A DNA stretch of 64,000 nucleotides, taken from positions 90,153-154,152 of the forward strand of contig CAJFSS010000004.1 of NCBI GenBank assembly GCA_904419745.1, read 5' to 3'. Made by a program: the position numbers and the translations under genes. Under the pieces are notes generated by a model. It did not search any database. It saw only the letters and a list, made by a program, of their open reading frames with translations, and was not told the origin of the DNA. This document shows positions 35,047 to 44,139 of this stretch, one piece after another. Each line of letters begins with the position of its first letter. Position 1 is the first letter of the stretch. The DNA comes from Candidatus Pseudoruminococcus merdavium. Lineage in GTDB: Bacteria > Bacillota > Clostridia > Oscillospirales > Ruminococcaceae.

Positions 35047-36147
35047 ATGGCAGTATTTGATATTACCAATGCTTGCAACCTGCGTTGTATCTATTGTTGC
35101 AGAGGGGAATATGACAGGAATAAAATTAAGGAACCAAGCCGACAGGAAATTTTGGACACCATCCAGCAGTTTGTAAAAAACCGATCGACATTTGTAGTTT
35201 TGCAGGGAGGTGAGCCATTGATCAGAAAAGATATTGTTCCTATTCTAAAAAGTGTTGGTGAATTCAGGAAGACACCAGGTAGCCATCTGTTCGAAGATTT
35301 AAAGGAATTACTCAAACTCCGTGTCAAACCGGAGGAATTCCAGCTGAAATATAAAAAAACGCTGATAAAAAACGGATTGCCCGTATTTTATGTAACAACA
35401 AACGGTATGATTGACTCCGAAGAAATCAAACAGGCGCTGATAGACGGCGGCTTTTCCGTAGATATTTCTTTGGATTCTGTAGACCCTCAGGTGAACCGGC
35501 TGACGCGGATTGGCATTGATTTTGAGAAGGTAGTATCTACTATCGACCATTTTTCCGATAAACTGCCCGTTCACCTCTCTTGCACAGTTACTGAATATAA
35601 TGTGGATACCCTAACGCAGATGCTTTCCTTTGCAAAAGAGCATTCTTGTCTGTCAGTCAAATATTCCCCAGTCATAATGGTCGGTAGCAGAAAAGAAAAC
35701 GACGAGAAATTCCGTGACCGATACTTTGAACAATTAAACAGGATTCTTGACCGTTTTAAAAATTATCAGGATGATTTGTTTTTAAATGTCAAGCTCTACC
35801 CTCATTATCTGGACTGTAAGGCGGGCAGAGAAATATACCAGCGTCTGAGCAATACTACAAATATTGTTTTGGAAATGCATGAATGCGCTGCATTACATAT
35901 GATAAAGGAAATTTATGTGGATACCAATCTGGATGTGTATGGATGTGCATCTATGAAGGGGACTAAAGAAGCTGTGATCGGCAATCTCCATGATATGAGT
36001 TTATATGAAATCTGGCACAGTAATACACGTAAAGAGATGTGGAAAAATTTGCAGAAAACACATGATTTGCTATGCGAATATGGCGGATGTGTCGGAGCGG
36101 CCTTTTGTCAGAAAATTCGGGAACAGGGGATGACAAATGAACGTTAG
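35047..36147 (+). CDS. radical SAM/SPASM enzyme 1 of the cluster
   Basis: The 366-residue protein starts at the ATG with AGGGAG 8 nt upstream. The radical SAM motif CNLRCIYC comes within the first 15-20 residues, LQGGEPL follows, and several Cys at the C-terminus (CAALHMI ... GCASMKG ... CEYGGCVGAAFC) resemble a SPASM auxiliary-cluster region. SPASM enzymes modify peptides, sugars or cyclitols by radical chemistry. There is an unusual charged insertion (about residues 70-105) after the GGEP motif. It overlaps the next gene by 11 nt. Substrate is unknown; no RiPP precursor gene is seen nearby. Confidence 0.87.
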   Translation: MAVFDITNACNLRCIYCCRGEYDRNKIKEPSRQEILDTIQQFVKNRSTFVVLQGGEPLIRKDIVPILKSVGEFRKTPGSHLFEDLKELLKLRVKPEEFQLKYKKTLIKNGLPVFYVTTNGMIDSEEIKQALIDGGFSVDISLDSVDPQVNRLTRIGIDFEKVVSTIDHFSDKLPVHLSCTVTEYNVDTLTQMLSFAKEHSCLSVKYSPVIMVGSRKENDEKFRDRYFEQLNRILDRFKNYQDDLFLNVKLYPHYLDCKAGREIYQRLSNTTNIVLEMHECAALHMIKEIYVDTNLDVYGCASMKGTKEAVIGNLHDMSLYEIWHSNTRKEMWKNLQKTHDLLCEYGGCVGAAFCQKIREQGMTNER

Positions 36148-37033
36148 TGTAGTGATTCCGACCTTTAACAAAGCGCCTCGTCTGAAATTGATGCTGGCCT
36201 CTGCCGTTTGTCAGGATTTTAATTTAAATGATGCAGAATTGTTACTTGTTGACGATGGTTCTACAGATGAAACCAATCAAGTTGTAGCAGAATACAAAAA
36301 TAAACTGAATTTGATCTTGCTTCAGGAAAACCATGGAGGCAGGTCCTTTGCTAGAAACCGAGGGATCGCAGCGGCTAGCGGAAAAATCGTTATTTTTTCA
36401 GATGACGACGTGATTTGGAAGGATTCTTTTTTGAAAACCCATTACCAAATGCACCAATTGTATGACTCCTGTGTGGTACATGGACAAATCCGAACTCTCC
36501 CGTTTGTTAAGTTTTTTGAGGATCCTGCCTCTGGAAAGCTGTATAAAGGGATGGACAGCGGGGTTTCACTTACTAGGCTTCGCAGTAAGTGCATCAGTGA
36601 GACAGATATTTCCTTGGACTTTGAAGGAAAGGTTCATAAGAATTCGAATCTTTCTGTCACAGAGAAGATGATTAATTCTGTATTTACACAAGGAATTTCC
36701 TCTTTGCAATGGCTGGGCTGTACCGGAGCTAATTTTTCAGTCTCCCTTGAGGATTTAAAGAAAGTCCGCGGTTTTGACGAGGGATTCGGCCTTACCTGGG
36801 GATTTGAAGATTTTGAGCTGGGATATCGGTTGAAAGAACTTGGATGTAAGTTTCTTTACAGTATGGAGGCGACGAATTATCATCTTGTTCATTTCCGACA
36901 GACTTTAGAGGAGGAACTGAAAACTTCTTTTGATTATTTTTATTCCCTCCATCCACAGGATGCTGTAAAAGAAGTTTATGAGTTTTTTTTAGGAAAAATT
37001 GATGAAAAAACATTATTTCAAAGGAGAATGTAA
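36137..37033 (+). CDS. family 2 glycosyltransferase
   Basis: The 298-residue protein is a GT-A fold transferase. It has VVIPTFNKAPRL at the start, LLVDDGSTDET, the metal motif FSDDDVIW (DxD-like, near residue 96) and GGRSFARNRG. A C-terminal GalNAc-T-like segment follows: GCTGANFSVS, then RGFDEGFGLTWGFEDFELGYRL. Such enzymes add a sugar from a nucleotide sugar. It has no membrane segment, so it acts in the cytoplasm. Its start overlaps the radical SAM gene by 11 nt and its stop overlaps the next ATG by one base (TAATG). Sugar and acceptor are unknown. Confidence 0.9.
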   Translation: MNVSVVIPTFNKAPRLKLMLASAVCQDFNLNDAELLLVDDGSTDETNQVVAEYKNKLNLILLQENHGGRSFARNRGIAAASGKIVIFSDDDVIWKDSFLKTHYQMHQLYDSCVVHGQIRTLPFVKFFEDPASGKLYKGMDSGVSLTRLRSKCISETDISLDFEGKVHKNSNLSVTEKMINSVFTQGISSLQWLGCTGANFSVSLEDLKKVRGFDEGFGLTWGFEDFELGYRLKELGCKFLYSMEATNYHLVHFRQTLEEELKTSFDYFYSLHPQDAVKEVYEFFLGKIDEKTLFQRRM

Positions 37034-38133
37034 TGATGGAAAACCATGTATGGGTGGATTGTACGCAGCTGACTCAGCCAGAAATTGATCGGGTGCTGTC
37101 TAGCTGTTATGAACGGTATTTAATTGATTCAAAACAGTATTCCAATAACAAAGAGACATTCACAGGAAAAAAATTGGTTTTGCGTTGTGAGACGACGGAG
37201 GAACTGCAGGAGCTTTTGGAAGAAAAAGTGGACTGTATAGTAATGTCCAATTCTTCCGAAGTGCTCAGAGCGGCGAAGACTGCTGGGTATAAAACAGCTT
37301 ATTTTAATCAGGTGACTGATTATGAAAGGCTCAAACATACGGCTCAGGTGGGAATACAATATGACCATGTGCTCGTTCAATTTTTTGACGAGACAAATAT
37401 CCCTTTGGAATTGCTCATTGCGACATTTCAGAAATATAAAACTATGCAACTGTTGAAATATGTAGGTAGCTATGAGGAGATGCAGGTGGTGCTGCATGTG
37501 ATGGAACATGGAAGTGACGGAGTCGTTGTACAGACAAGAGATGTAGAAGAACTGGTCAAATGCGGCAATTTGCTGGAAAAAACAACGGACAAAATCGAAC
37601 TGCTGGAGGGGGAGGTCCTTTCCATCGAGCATTTGGGGGCAGGACATCGTGTCTGTGTCGATACAACAAGCATTTTAAAAGAAAACGAGGGAATGCTTAT
37701 TGGTTCCACCGCAAAAGGAGGGATTCTGGTTAGTTCGGAAACGCATCATCTTCCCTATATGGAGCTGAGACCGTTTCGCGTCAACGCAGGGGCGATTCAT
37801 TCCTATATATGGAATCATGAACAAACATCTTATTTAAGTGAATTGAGAGCTGGAAGCCCTGTCTGGACAGTGGATACGGATGGAAACGCACGTAAAGTCT
37901 ATGTTGGTCGGGTGAAAATTGAAACCCGTCCCCTATTGAAAATCACTGTAGCGGTAGGAGGAGATACCATTAATACGATTGTACAGGATGATTGGCATAT
38001 CAGGATTTTGGGACCGGGTGCAACCGTGCTCAACGCATCCTGTTTAAAAAAAGGAGATAAGGTTATGGCATACAAGTTGTCTGGGGGGCGCCATGTGGGT
38101 ATCCAGATTGATGAGTATCTGGATGAGAAATAG
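37033..38133 (+). CDS. 3-dehydroquinate synthase II-like enzyme (GriH-type)
   Basis: The 366-residue protein matches the archaeal-type DHQS II family along its length. The C-terminal core GAGHRVCVDTTSILKENEGMLIGS, then PFRVNAGAIHSYI and YVGRVKIETRPLL is very clear; the N-terminal half is more divergent. In archaea this enzyme turns 2-amino-3,7-dideoxy-heptulosonate into dehydroquinate. The bacterial relative GriH forms 3-amino-4-hydroxybenzoate instead. Since the genome has an ordinary AroE-AroK fusion and this copy sits in a ligase/NRPS setting next to its aldolase partner, the GriH-type role is inferred. Confidence 0.87.
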   Translation: MMENHVWVDCTQLTQPEIDRVLSSCYERYLIDSKQYSNNKETFTGKKLVLRCETTEELQELLEEKVDCIVMSNSSEVLRAAKTAGYKTAYFNQVTDYERLKHTAQVGIQYDHVLVQFFDETNIPLELLIATFQKYKTMQLLKYVGSYEEMQVVLHVMEHGSDGVVVQTRDVEELVKCGNLLEKTTDKIELLEGEVLSIEHLGAGHRVCVDTTSILKENEGMLIGSTAKGGILVSSETHHLPYMELRPFRVNAGAIHSYIWNHEQTSYLSELRAGSPVWTVDTDGNARKVYVGRVKIETRPLLKITVAVGGDTINTIVQDDWHIRILGPGATVLNASCLKKGDKVMAYKLSGGRHVGIQIDEYLDEK

Positions 38134-38142
38134 GGGGAAAGT

Positions 38143-38925
38143 ATGAGTTCCAAGAAAATTAGACTAAACAGAATTTTTGCAAATGGCACGATAGCCATCA
38201 TGCCGATTGATCATGGAGTGACCATGGGAATGCTCCGGGGAATTGACAATTATATGGAGCTTATACAAAATATGCTTTTCACAGGATTGGACGGCATTGT
38301 GGCCCATAAGGGGATCGTCCAAAAGCTTTTGAATTTGGATGGGGTGGAACGCCTAAATATTTTTCAACATCTCTCTGCATCCACTAACTTTTATGAACCC
38401 AACTATAAAGTGATTGTCAGTACTGTGGAGGAAGCCTTGAGAAATGGGATTGATCAGGTTTCAATTCATCTGAACTTGAATGTGCCACAGGAAAGGGAGA
38501 TGATGCGAGATTTTGCAGATATTGCGGAATCCTGTGAACGCTGGGGTGTTCCGCTGATGGCAATGATTTATGTGCAAAACCATATTCTGGATGTACAGAC
38601 CTTGCGTCATGCCATGCGTGTAGCAGAAGAACTTGGCGCGGATCTTGTAAAAATCCCAATGCCCGAACAGACAGAATTTCTGGAAAATCTGATTGGCCAT
38701 GTGAATATTCCGGTATTGGTGGCAGGCGGTGAATGTTCAAAGGATCAAAAAGATTTTTTAACTCAGATTGACCGGGCGACTTCCTGCGGTGCTTCGGGTA
38801 TTGCTGTCGGAAGGAATATTTTTGAACGTGAAAATCCCCAGGCGTTTGCGCGAATTGTTACCAAGCTTGTTCATCGTACTATTGATTTACAGCAGGCCTG
38901 CGAAATGGCTATGGAACTAAAGTGA
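38143..38925 (+). CDS. ADH synthase-like class I aldolase (GriI-type)
   Basis: The 260-residue protein belongs to the DeoC/FbaB-type aldolases of the 2-amino-3,7-dideoxy-D-threo-hept-6-ulosonate synthase group. It has MPIDHGVTMG near the start, the Schiff-base Lys in GADLVKIPMP (about residue 168), VLVAGGE and GIAVGRNIF. Known members condense a C4 unit, aspartate semialdehyde, with a C3 sugar phosphate or its derivative. The product feeds the DHQS II-like neighbour, 9 nt upstream. In Streptomyces the GriI/GriH pair builds the benzene ring of 3-amino-4-hydroxybenzoate. The same two-step route is inferred here. Confidence 0.88.
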   Translation: MSSKKIRLNRIFANGTIAIMPIDHGVTMGMLRGIDNYMELIQNMLFTGLDGIVAHKGIVQKLLNLDGVERLNIFQHLSASTNFYEPNYKVIVSTVEEALRNGIDQVSIHLNLNVPQEREMMRDFADIAESCERWGVPLMAMIYVQNHILDVQTLRHAMRVAEELGADLVKIPMPEQTEFLENLIGHVNIPVLVAGGECSKDQKDFLTQIDRATSCGASGIAVGRNIFERENPQAFARIVTKLVHRTIDLQQACEMAMELK

Positions 38926-38952
38926 CACCATGGAAGAAGGGATTGTGACAAG

Positions 38953-40377
38953 ATGATTCAGGAATTTCTGCGGGTATGCAGGAAATACAGTGGGAAAACG
39001 GCGATAATAGACAGAAAATTGACCATGACCTATTCTCAGTTGTACAATGCGGTCTTAAACCTGGCAGGTCATCTCGTTCAGACCTGCGGTACAGACAAGA
39101 GACTTTTACTTTATTGTGAAAACAGTGCGGAGTTTGTTGTGAGCTATTTTGCAGTTGCATTATCTGGCAATACGGCAGTACTCTGCGATGTTAACTTTAA
39201 AGAAGAGCTTTCCTATATTATTCGGGACTGCAGGATAGACGCAGCGCTTACCACCCATTACCTCAAAGAGAGTTTTACGAAAAAACAGAGAAATTTTCTG
39301 CCGGTTCATGTTGTGAAAATACTCTTTTCTGATCTGCCGGCAAATATGGAATGGGGATATTCTCCAGATAAAATCTGCTTAATACTCTATACCTCCGGTA
39401 CGACGGGATATCCAAAAGGAACGCTGAATACCGGCAGGACACTTCTACAAGCGGCTAAAAATTATATTTCCACGCTGGATGTTACGCCAGAGGATAGGTT
39501 CTTGGTGACAATTCCGATGTATCACTCCTACGCGATGGGTTCTGCAATGCTGGCATCTCTTTTGAGCGGGGCCACGTTGGTGATTGATCGGCGATTTGAC
39601 CCCAAAAAAGCATTGGAGGATATCAGACATTATCAGGTGAGTATTTTTCACGGTGTCCCATATATGTATGATATTTTAACCAAGCATCTTTCCCTATTCC
39701 CAGAGAAAATCGAGAGTATCCGCTATTTTGTCTCGGCGGGTATGAGGTTGCCCCCCGAGACCTTTGACGCATTTTTTGATGTTTCAGGCCATGTTATTAA
39801 CCAGGAATATGGCAGTTCGGAAACCGGAACAATTGCTTTCAACTGTAGCCATGAGATAGAAGTTCTGAAAACCTCTGTCGGACAGCCTCTGAATGGAGTG
39901 AAAGTCCGTCTGGGCGAGCAGGAAGGTTCTAATTGTGAAGAAGGAATTCTTGAGGTGCACAGCAAAGGAATGTCCCTTGGATATTTCGGTGGAAAAAGTT
40001 TTTCTCAATGGTATCAGATGGCGGACCGGGTAAGAATTGATAGGCAACATAACATCTTTATTCTGGGAAGACAGGACCGTATCCTTAATATTGCCGGAAA
40101 AAAGGTGGACCCGGCAGAAATTGAAGCCTTGATTATGACCATGGACGGCGTTAAAGAAGTCCATGTAGGGCCAAAAGAAGAGCAGGGAGGGTTGGTTTCT
40201 CTCCAGGCGGATGTGGTGTTAGAGGAATCTTCAAAAATTAACAAGATCATGGTTCGTAAGCTGTGTGCGGAGCGTCTCTCTGGCTATAAAATTCCAAAGC
40301 ATATTCATTTTGTACAAAGCCTAGTGAAAAGTTCTCTTGGAAAGCCGATTTCTGGAAAGGGGGAACCGCGAGCATGA
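38953..40377 (+). CDS. AMP-dependent acyl/aryl ligase
   Basis: The 474-residue enzyme is an ANL-family adenylating ligase. Motifs present are ILYTSGTTGYPKGT (A3), the aromatic-pocket and Tyr-Gly motif NQEYGSSETGT (A5), ADRVRI (A7), LGRQDRILNIAGKKVDPAEIE (A8) and the C-terminal SSLGKPISGKG (A10 Lys). It has no fused carrier domain, so it probably loads a free-standing carrier such as the one at 42311. The best candidate acid is the aryl amino acid made by the two preceding enzymes, but a fatty or other acid is possible. Its stop overlaps the next start by 4 nt. Confidence 0.88.
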   Translation: MIQEFLRVCRKYSGKTAIIDRKLTMTYSQLYNAVLNLAGHLVQTCGTDKRLLLYCENSAEFVVSYFAVALSGNTAVLCDVNFKEELSYIIRDCRIDAALTTHYLKESFTKKQRNFLPVHVVKILFSDLPANMEWGYSPDKICLILYTSGTTGYPKGTLNTGRTLLQAAKNYISTLDVTPEDRFLVTIPMYHSYAMGSAMLASLLSGATLVIDRRFDPKKALEDIRHYQVSIFHGVPYMYDILTKHLSLFPEKIESIRYFVSAGMRLPPETFDAFFDVSGHVINQEYGSSETGTIAFNCSHEIEVLKTSVGQPLNGVKVRLGEQEGSNCEEGILEVHSKGMSLGYFGGKSFSQWYQMADRVRIDRQHNIFILGRQDRILNIAGKKVDPAEIEALIMTMDGVKEVHVGPKEEQGGLVSLQADVVLEESSKINKIMVRKLCAERLSGYKIPKHIHFVQSLVKSSLGKPISGKGEPRA

Positions 40378-41447
40378 TATTGAAAAAAGCATTTTTGTAT
40401 CCGACTTTGACCTGTAACCTTAACTGTATTATGTGTTATTCCAAATCAGAAGACCCGGGAAAGAAAAAAGAAATGACTCTTGAACAATACCGAGAATTGG
40501 TAGCAAAGTTATACAAAGTGGGAGTCCGACATTTTGATATTAGTGGAGGAGAGCCTTTTTTATATCGGGATCTGGAACCCTTAGTGAGAGAAATCAAGAG
40601 TTATCCAGATACTAGGATTGACCTTGTGAGTAATGGGACTCTGATTGCATCCCGCTACGAAAAGGATATTCGCCGGATTTTGGAGAAAGTAGACCAGGTC
40701 TTTCTTTCTCTGGATTCTATGGACGCGGACAAGCATGACTCAATCCGTAGGGGAGAGGGGGCGTTTGAAAAAACCATGGCTGCTATCCGGCTGGTGCAGC
40801 GGGATTTTCAGGGGAAAATCGGAATCAACTGTGTTGTTTCAGAAGAAAACCGGGATCAGGTGGACCCCTTATTGGAATTTGTCAGACAGGAAAAAATTGC
40901 GTATATCAGCTTTTTACGGTATATCGACGTATCTTCCAACAAGAAGAATTTGAATTTATATGTTCAGGAAAACATAGAGCTATATCAAAAAGTACTTTCT
41001 TTTGTGAAAAATCAAAGGGAGGAGGAATTTTTGCCTAAAATTGAAATCGGTATGCCCGGCTATATGGTGCCACTTCTCAAAAAGCAGATTGTCCGTCATC
41101 CGGCAATTTCGGTATACTATGACCCGATACGTGGTTGCCATGCTTATGAGGGGAATTTTGCAGTTACCTCCGATGGGGAGGTAACCGGTTGTACGGCGAT
41201 GGTGAAGTATTTGAAGCTTTCCTGCGGGAATGTGACTACTGATAGTATGGAAAAAATCCAGAGCAGGTTGCAACAGAAAAAAGAATTGCTTCGAGATAGA
41301 GAAACTCTGCTCAAAACAAAAGAACCCTGCAAAAGCTGCGAATATTTTTCTTATTGCAGGGGAGGCTGTCCGGCAGCGGCGATACAAAGATACGGTACGA
41401 TAATGATGCCGGACCCTTCCTGCGCGAAGCAGTCTGGGAATAAATAA
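40374..41447 (+). CDS. radical SAM/SPASM enzyme 2 of the cluster
   Basis: The 357-residue protein has CNLNCIMC at residues 14-21, DISGGEPFLY, and a clear C-terminal SPASM domain (GCTAMVKYLK ... CKSCEYFSYCRGGCPAAA). It resembles PqqE/AstB/anSME-like enzymes that hold two auxiliary iron-sulfur clusters. It may modify a carrier-bound or free intermediate. Its start overlaps the ligase stop by 4 nt. It is not a close copy of the radical SAM protein at 35047, so the pathway probably uses two different radical steps. Confidence 0.9.
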   Translation: MILKKAFLYPTLTCNLNCIMCYSKSEDPGKKKEMTLEQYRELVAKLYKVGVRHFDISGGEPFLYRDLEPLVREIKSYPDTRIDLVSNGTLIASRYEKDIRRILEKVDQVFLSLDSMDADKHDSIRRGEGAFEKTMAAIRLVQRDFQGKIGINCVVSEENRDQVDPLLEFVRQEKIAYISFLRYIDVSSNKKNLNLYVQENIELYQKVLSFVKNQREEEFLPKIEIGMPGYMVPLLKKQIVRHPAISVYYDPIRGCHAYEGNFAVTSDGEVTGCTAMVKYLKLSCGNVTTDSMEKIQSRLQQKKELLRDRETLLKTKEPCKSCEYFSYCRGGCPAAAIQRYGTIMMPDPSCAKQSGNK

Positions 41448-41459
41448 GGGGGGGATATT

Positions 41460-42314
41460 GTGGCGGCAAAATTGACATTGCCTACTTACCTGTTTGAAGG
41501 CGGTTTAAAGGGAGAACGCCCTATTCGGGAGATTGCTGCTATTTGCCGGACCTGCCAGGTACAGGAGTTGTCGGTGAATTTTACTCAGCAGGGGGAGATC
41601 AGCTTCCAGTCGGAGCTACGTCAACTTAAAACGCTCAAACAGGATTTGGATGGAATGGGGGTTCATATTAACAATATCACAACACTTTTAACAAGCGGGG
41701 CAAATGAAATATCCTCCAAGTGTGAAGAACGGGAACACTATCGGAAAATCTTTGAGAAAATGCTTGACATAGGAGAAGCCCTTGGTATTGAAACGCTCTG
41801 CGCACATATCTGTACCAGCAAGGTGCTTTCTGAGTATTCCTATGAGGAGGCAATTCGTCTAGAAAGAGAACGAGTACAAAAACTAGCGATACGGTGTAAA
41901 GAACGCGGGCTTCGTTTTTTACTGGAAAATGTAGTAGACGGACTGATTTCCACCGCGGAGGGATACATGGAGTTTTTATCCGGTCAGCCCACAGAAGTAG
42001 GGATTTGCTATGATATTGCTAACAGCTATTTTGTGTGTCCTCCAGAGCACTGGCTTCAGACATTACGTGGAAAAATAGAGTATCTCCATCTGACGGATGT
42101 GAGAATAAAATCGCTACGGGGAATGCTTGTAGAATTTGTAGACCTCGGCCAGGGATTGATCCATTATCCATCGGTTTTCCGAAAAATAGAAGAGATTGGT
42201 TATGAAGGCCCTGTTTTGATAGAAAGTTTTGAACAGCGGGGACAGGACGATACCAAACGGGTACAGGAAATAATTCGTTTATGGCAAGCACAGAGGGGAG
42301 AAGAAAGACAATGA
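41460..42314 (+). CDS. sugar isomerase/epimerase-like TIM-barrel protein
   Basis: The 284-residue protein is a member of the xylose-isomerase-like/AP-endonuclease-2 TIM barrels. Metal-site residues are placed as expected: Glu in RFLLENVVDG, Asp in GICYDIANSYF, His in YLHLTDVRI and a late Glu in GPVLIESFE. Family members isomerise or epimerise sugars, inositols or ketones. It starts at a GTG after AAGGGGGGG and overlaps the carrier gene by 4 nt. In this cluster it could rearrange the sugar moiety or a ring precursor. Confidence 0.83.
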   Translation: MAAKLTLPTYLFEGGLKGERPIREIAAICRTCQVQELSVNFTQQGEISFQSELRQLKTLKQDLDGMGVHINNITTLLTSGANEISSKCEEREHYRKIFEKMLDIGEALGIETLCAHICTSKVLSEYSYEEAIRLERERVQKLAIRCKERGLRFLLENVVDGLISTAEGYMEFLSGQPTEVGICYDIANSYFVCPPEHWLQTLRGKIEYLHLTDVRIKSLRGMLVEFVDLGQGLIHYPSVFRKIEEIGYEGPVLIESFEQRGQDDTKRVQEIIRLWQAQRGEERQ

Positions 42315-43162
42315 TAGCCAAAGAAACTGTTTACAAAAAGGTAAAAAAAATTGTCACTGAAATTTTGAATCTTGAGCTGGATGATATTCGAGACGAGAAA
42401 ATTGATAAGGTGTCTCTGGAGGAATATGGATATAACTCCATAGATGCATTGGAGGTTTTAGTCGCTCTGGAAGAAGGATTTCAAATTCAAATCAATGATG
42501 AAAATTTGAATTTTGAATTTTTACAGTCCATTACATCCATTACAGACTACATTTTTAATCAGCTGCAGCAACCAGAAAACAAGGAGGAAACTACAATGAA
42601 AAACAAGAGTATCACCATTGGAATCGCGGGCGGTTCAGGAAGCGGGAAATCCACTTTCTGTAAAAAGCTCCAGGAAAGGTTGAATAAAGAATTTCAAGTG
42701 AAGACGATTTCGACAGATCAGTTTTTTGTCGGAGAACTTCCAAAAATGGTTTCTCCCGCTACTGGTAAGGAATATGATGACTGGAATGCACCGGGTGCTG
42801 TCAATCATGAGGGAGTCGAACAGGCTGTCAAAGAAGCACAGGGGGAGGCTGAAGTGATTCTGGTAGAGGGGTCCAGTGTACTGTATTTCGAAGAACTGAG
42901 AAAACAATTTGATCTCAAGATTTTTCTTGATCTGGATTCCGATGAGCGAATGTACCGCCGTATCAAACGAAATATGGCTATGTGGAATGCATCGATGGAA
43001 GAAGTCGCAGATTACTATCTTGAATCTGCAAAATTCAGTGAGAAAAAGAATTACCTGGATACGAAAATGTATGCGGATCTCGTGCTCAACGGGAGAAGTG
43101 ACCACGAGCTGAGTACGGATATGATTCAGGCATGGGTTTCCAGCAGATTAAAGGGTGAATAA
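42311..43162 (+). CDS. carrier protein fused to a uridine-kinase-like P-loop kinase
   Basis: Residues 1 to about 88 form an acyl carrier domain with the phosphopantetheine site EYGYNSIDAL (S43). Residues 96-283 form a uridine kinase/phosphoribulokinase-type domain with Walker A GGSGSGKST (107-115), STDQFF, and NAPGAVNHEG. The join is exact: Met96 (42596) is preceded by AAGGAGG at 42581-42587, 8 nt upstream, so the kinase can probably also be made alone. The carrier would hold an acyl or aryl intermediate; the kinase may phosphorylate it or a sugar. I know of no described enzyme with this fusion. Confidence 0.85.
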   Translation: MIAKETVYKKVKKIVTEILNLELDDIRDEKIDKVSLEEYGYNSIDALEVLVALEEGFQIQINDENLNFEFLQSITSITDYIFNQLQQPENKEETTMKNKSITIGIAGGSGSGKSTFCKKLQERLNKEFQVKTISTDQFFVGELPKMVSPATGKEYDDWNAPGAVNHEGVEQAVKEAQGEAEVILVEGSSVLYFEELRKQFDLKIFLDLDSDERMYRRIKRNMAMWNASMEEVADYYLESAKFSEKKNYLDTKMYADLVLNGRSDHELSTDMIQAWVSSRLKGE

Positions 43163-43164
43163 CC

Positions 43165-44139
43165 ATGAGCATAATTGAGGTAGAACATTTATCTAAGACA
43201 TTTGAGTATTATGAAAAAGCCCCTGGTCTGAAGGGAGCCGTCAAAAATTTGTTCCACCGGAAAAAGCTGTATAAAGATGCGGTTGATGATGTCTCCTTTC
43301 GTGTGGAAAAGGGAGAAATCGTGGGATTTTTAGGACCGAACGGAGCGGGAAAAACGACAACCTTAAAAATGCTTAGCGGAATTTTGTATCCAACGGATGG
43401 CAAGGCAGTTGTCAACGGCTTTATTCCCTGGAAACGGGAGAACGAGTACAAGAAGAGTTTTGCGCTTGTTTCCGGACAGAAAAGTCAGCTTTGGCCGGAT
43501 TTGCCCGCGATTGACACCTTTGAACTCAACCGCAACATCTATGAACTAGAGGAGGAATCGTTTCGGGGTTTTTTAGCAGAAATCACACAGCTTCTGGATG
43601 TGGAACGTCTGCTGAAAGTGCAGGTTCGTCGATTGTCTTTGGGCGAGAGGATGAAGATGGAACTGATCGCAGCATTGTTACATCAGCCGAGCGTCATGTT
43701 TTTGGACGAACCGACGATCGGTCTCGACCTGACAGCCCAGTCCAATATTCGCAGCTTTCTCAAAGAATATAACCGTAGATACCATACAACGATTATCATA
43801 ACCTCCCACTATATGAAGGATATTGAGGATCTGTGTGACAGAGTGGTTGTTATCAATCAGGGGAAAAATGTGTTTGATGGAAAATTGGAGGATGTATCTG
43901 ATTTGTTTGAACAACGCAAAGTGGTAAAGCTTAAATCTTCCTCGGTACTTGACTACGAAGGGTTAAAAACATTTGGTGTTCTAAAGTCCTCGACTGCCCA
44001 TGAGTCAACGGTGTTGATTGAAAAACCGAAGGTGAACGAAAGCTTGAAGAAACTGGTGGAGATGTATCCGTTTGCTGATATCAGTGTGGAAAACATTCCG
44101 CTAGAAGAAGGGATCCGACTGCTTTATGAAAGGAAATAA
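43165..44139 (+). CDS. ABC-2 exporter ATPase (COG4586 type)
   Basis: The 324-residue ATPase has Walker A GPNGAGKTT at about residues 59-67, the signature LSLGERMKMELIAALLH and Walker B VMFLDEPTIGLD. A C-terminal extension of about 100 residues follows. LSLGERMK instead of LSGGQ, with the two following six-helix permeases, places it in the COG4586/COG4587/COG3694 triad. The system is inferred to export the cluster product and perhaps give self-resistance. It starts 2 nt after the carrier-kinase gene and overlaps the first permease by 14 nt. Confidence 0.92.
   Translation: MSIIEVEHLSKTFEYYEKAPGLKGAVKNLFHRKKLYKDAVDDVSFRVEKGEIVGFLGPNGAGKTTTLKMLSGILYPTDGKAVVNGFIPWKRENEYKKSFALVSGQKSQLWPDLPAIDTFELNRNIYELEEESFRGFLAEITQLLDVERLLKVQVRRLSLGERMKMELIAALLHQPSVMFLDEPTIGLDLTAQSNIRSFLKEYNRRYHTTIIITSHYMKDIEDLCDRVVVINQGKNVFDGKLEDVSDLFEQRKVVKLKSSSVLDYEGLKTFGVLKSSTAHESTVLIEKPKVNESLKKLVEMYPFADISVENIPLEEGIRLLYERK

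Noticed and set aside
41460..42314. DNA repair endonuclease IV
   Set aside because: It shares the AP-endonuclease-2 TIM barrel but lacks the nine-ligand tri-zinc pattern of Nfo; sugar isomerase/epimerase is a better reading.
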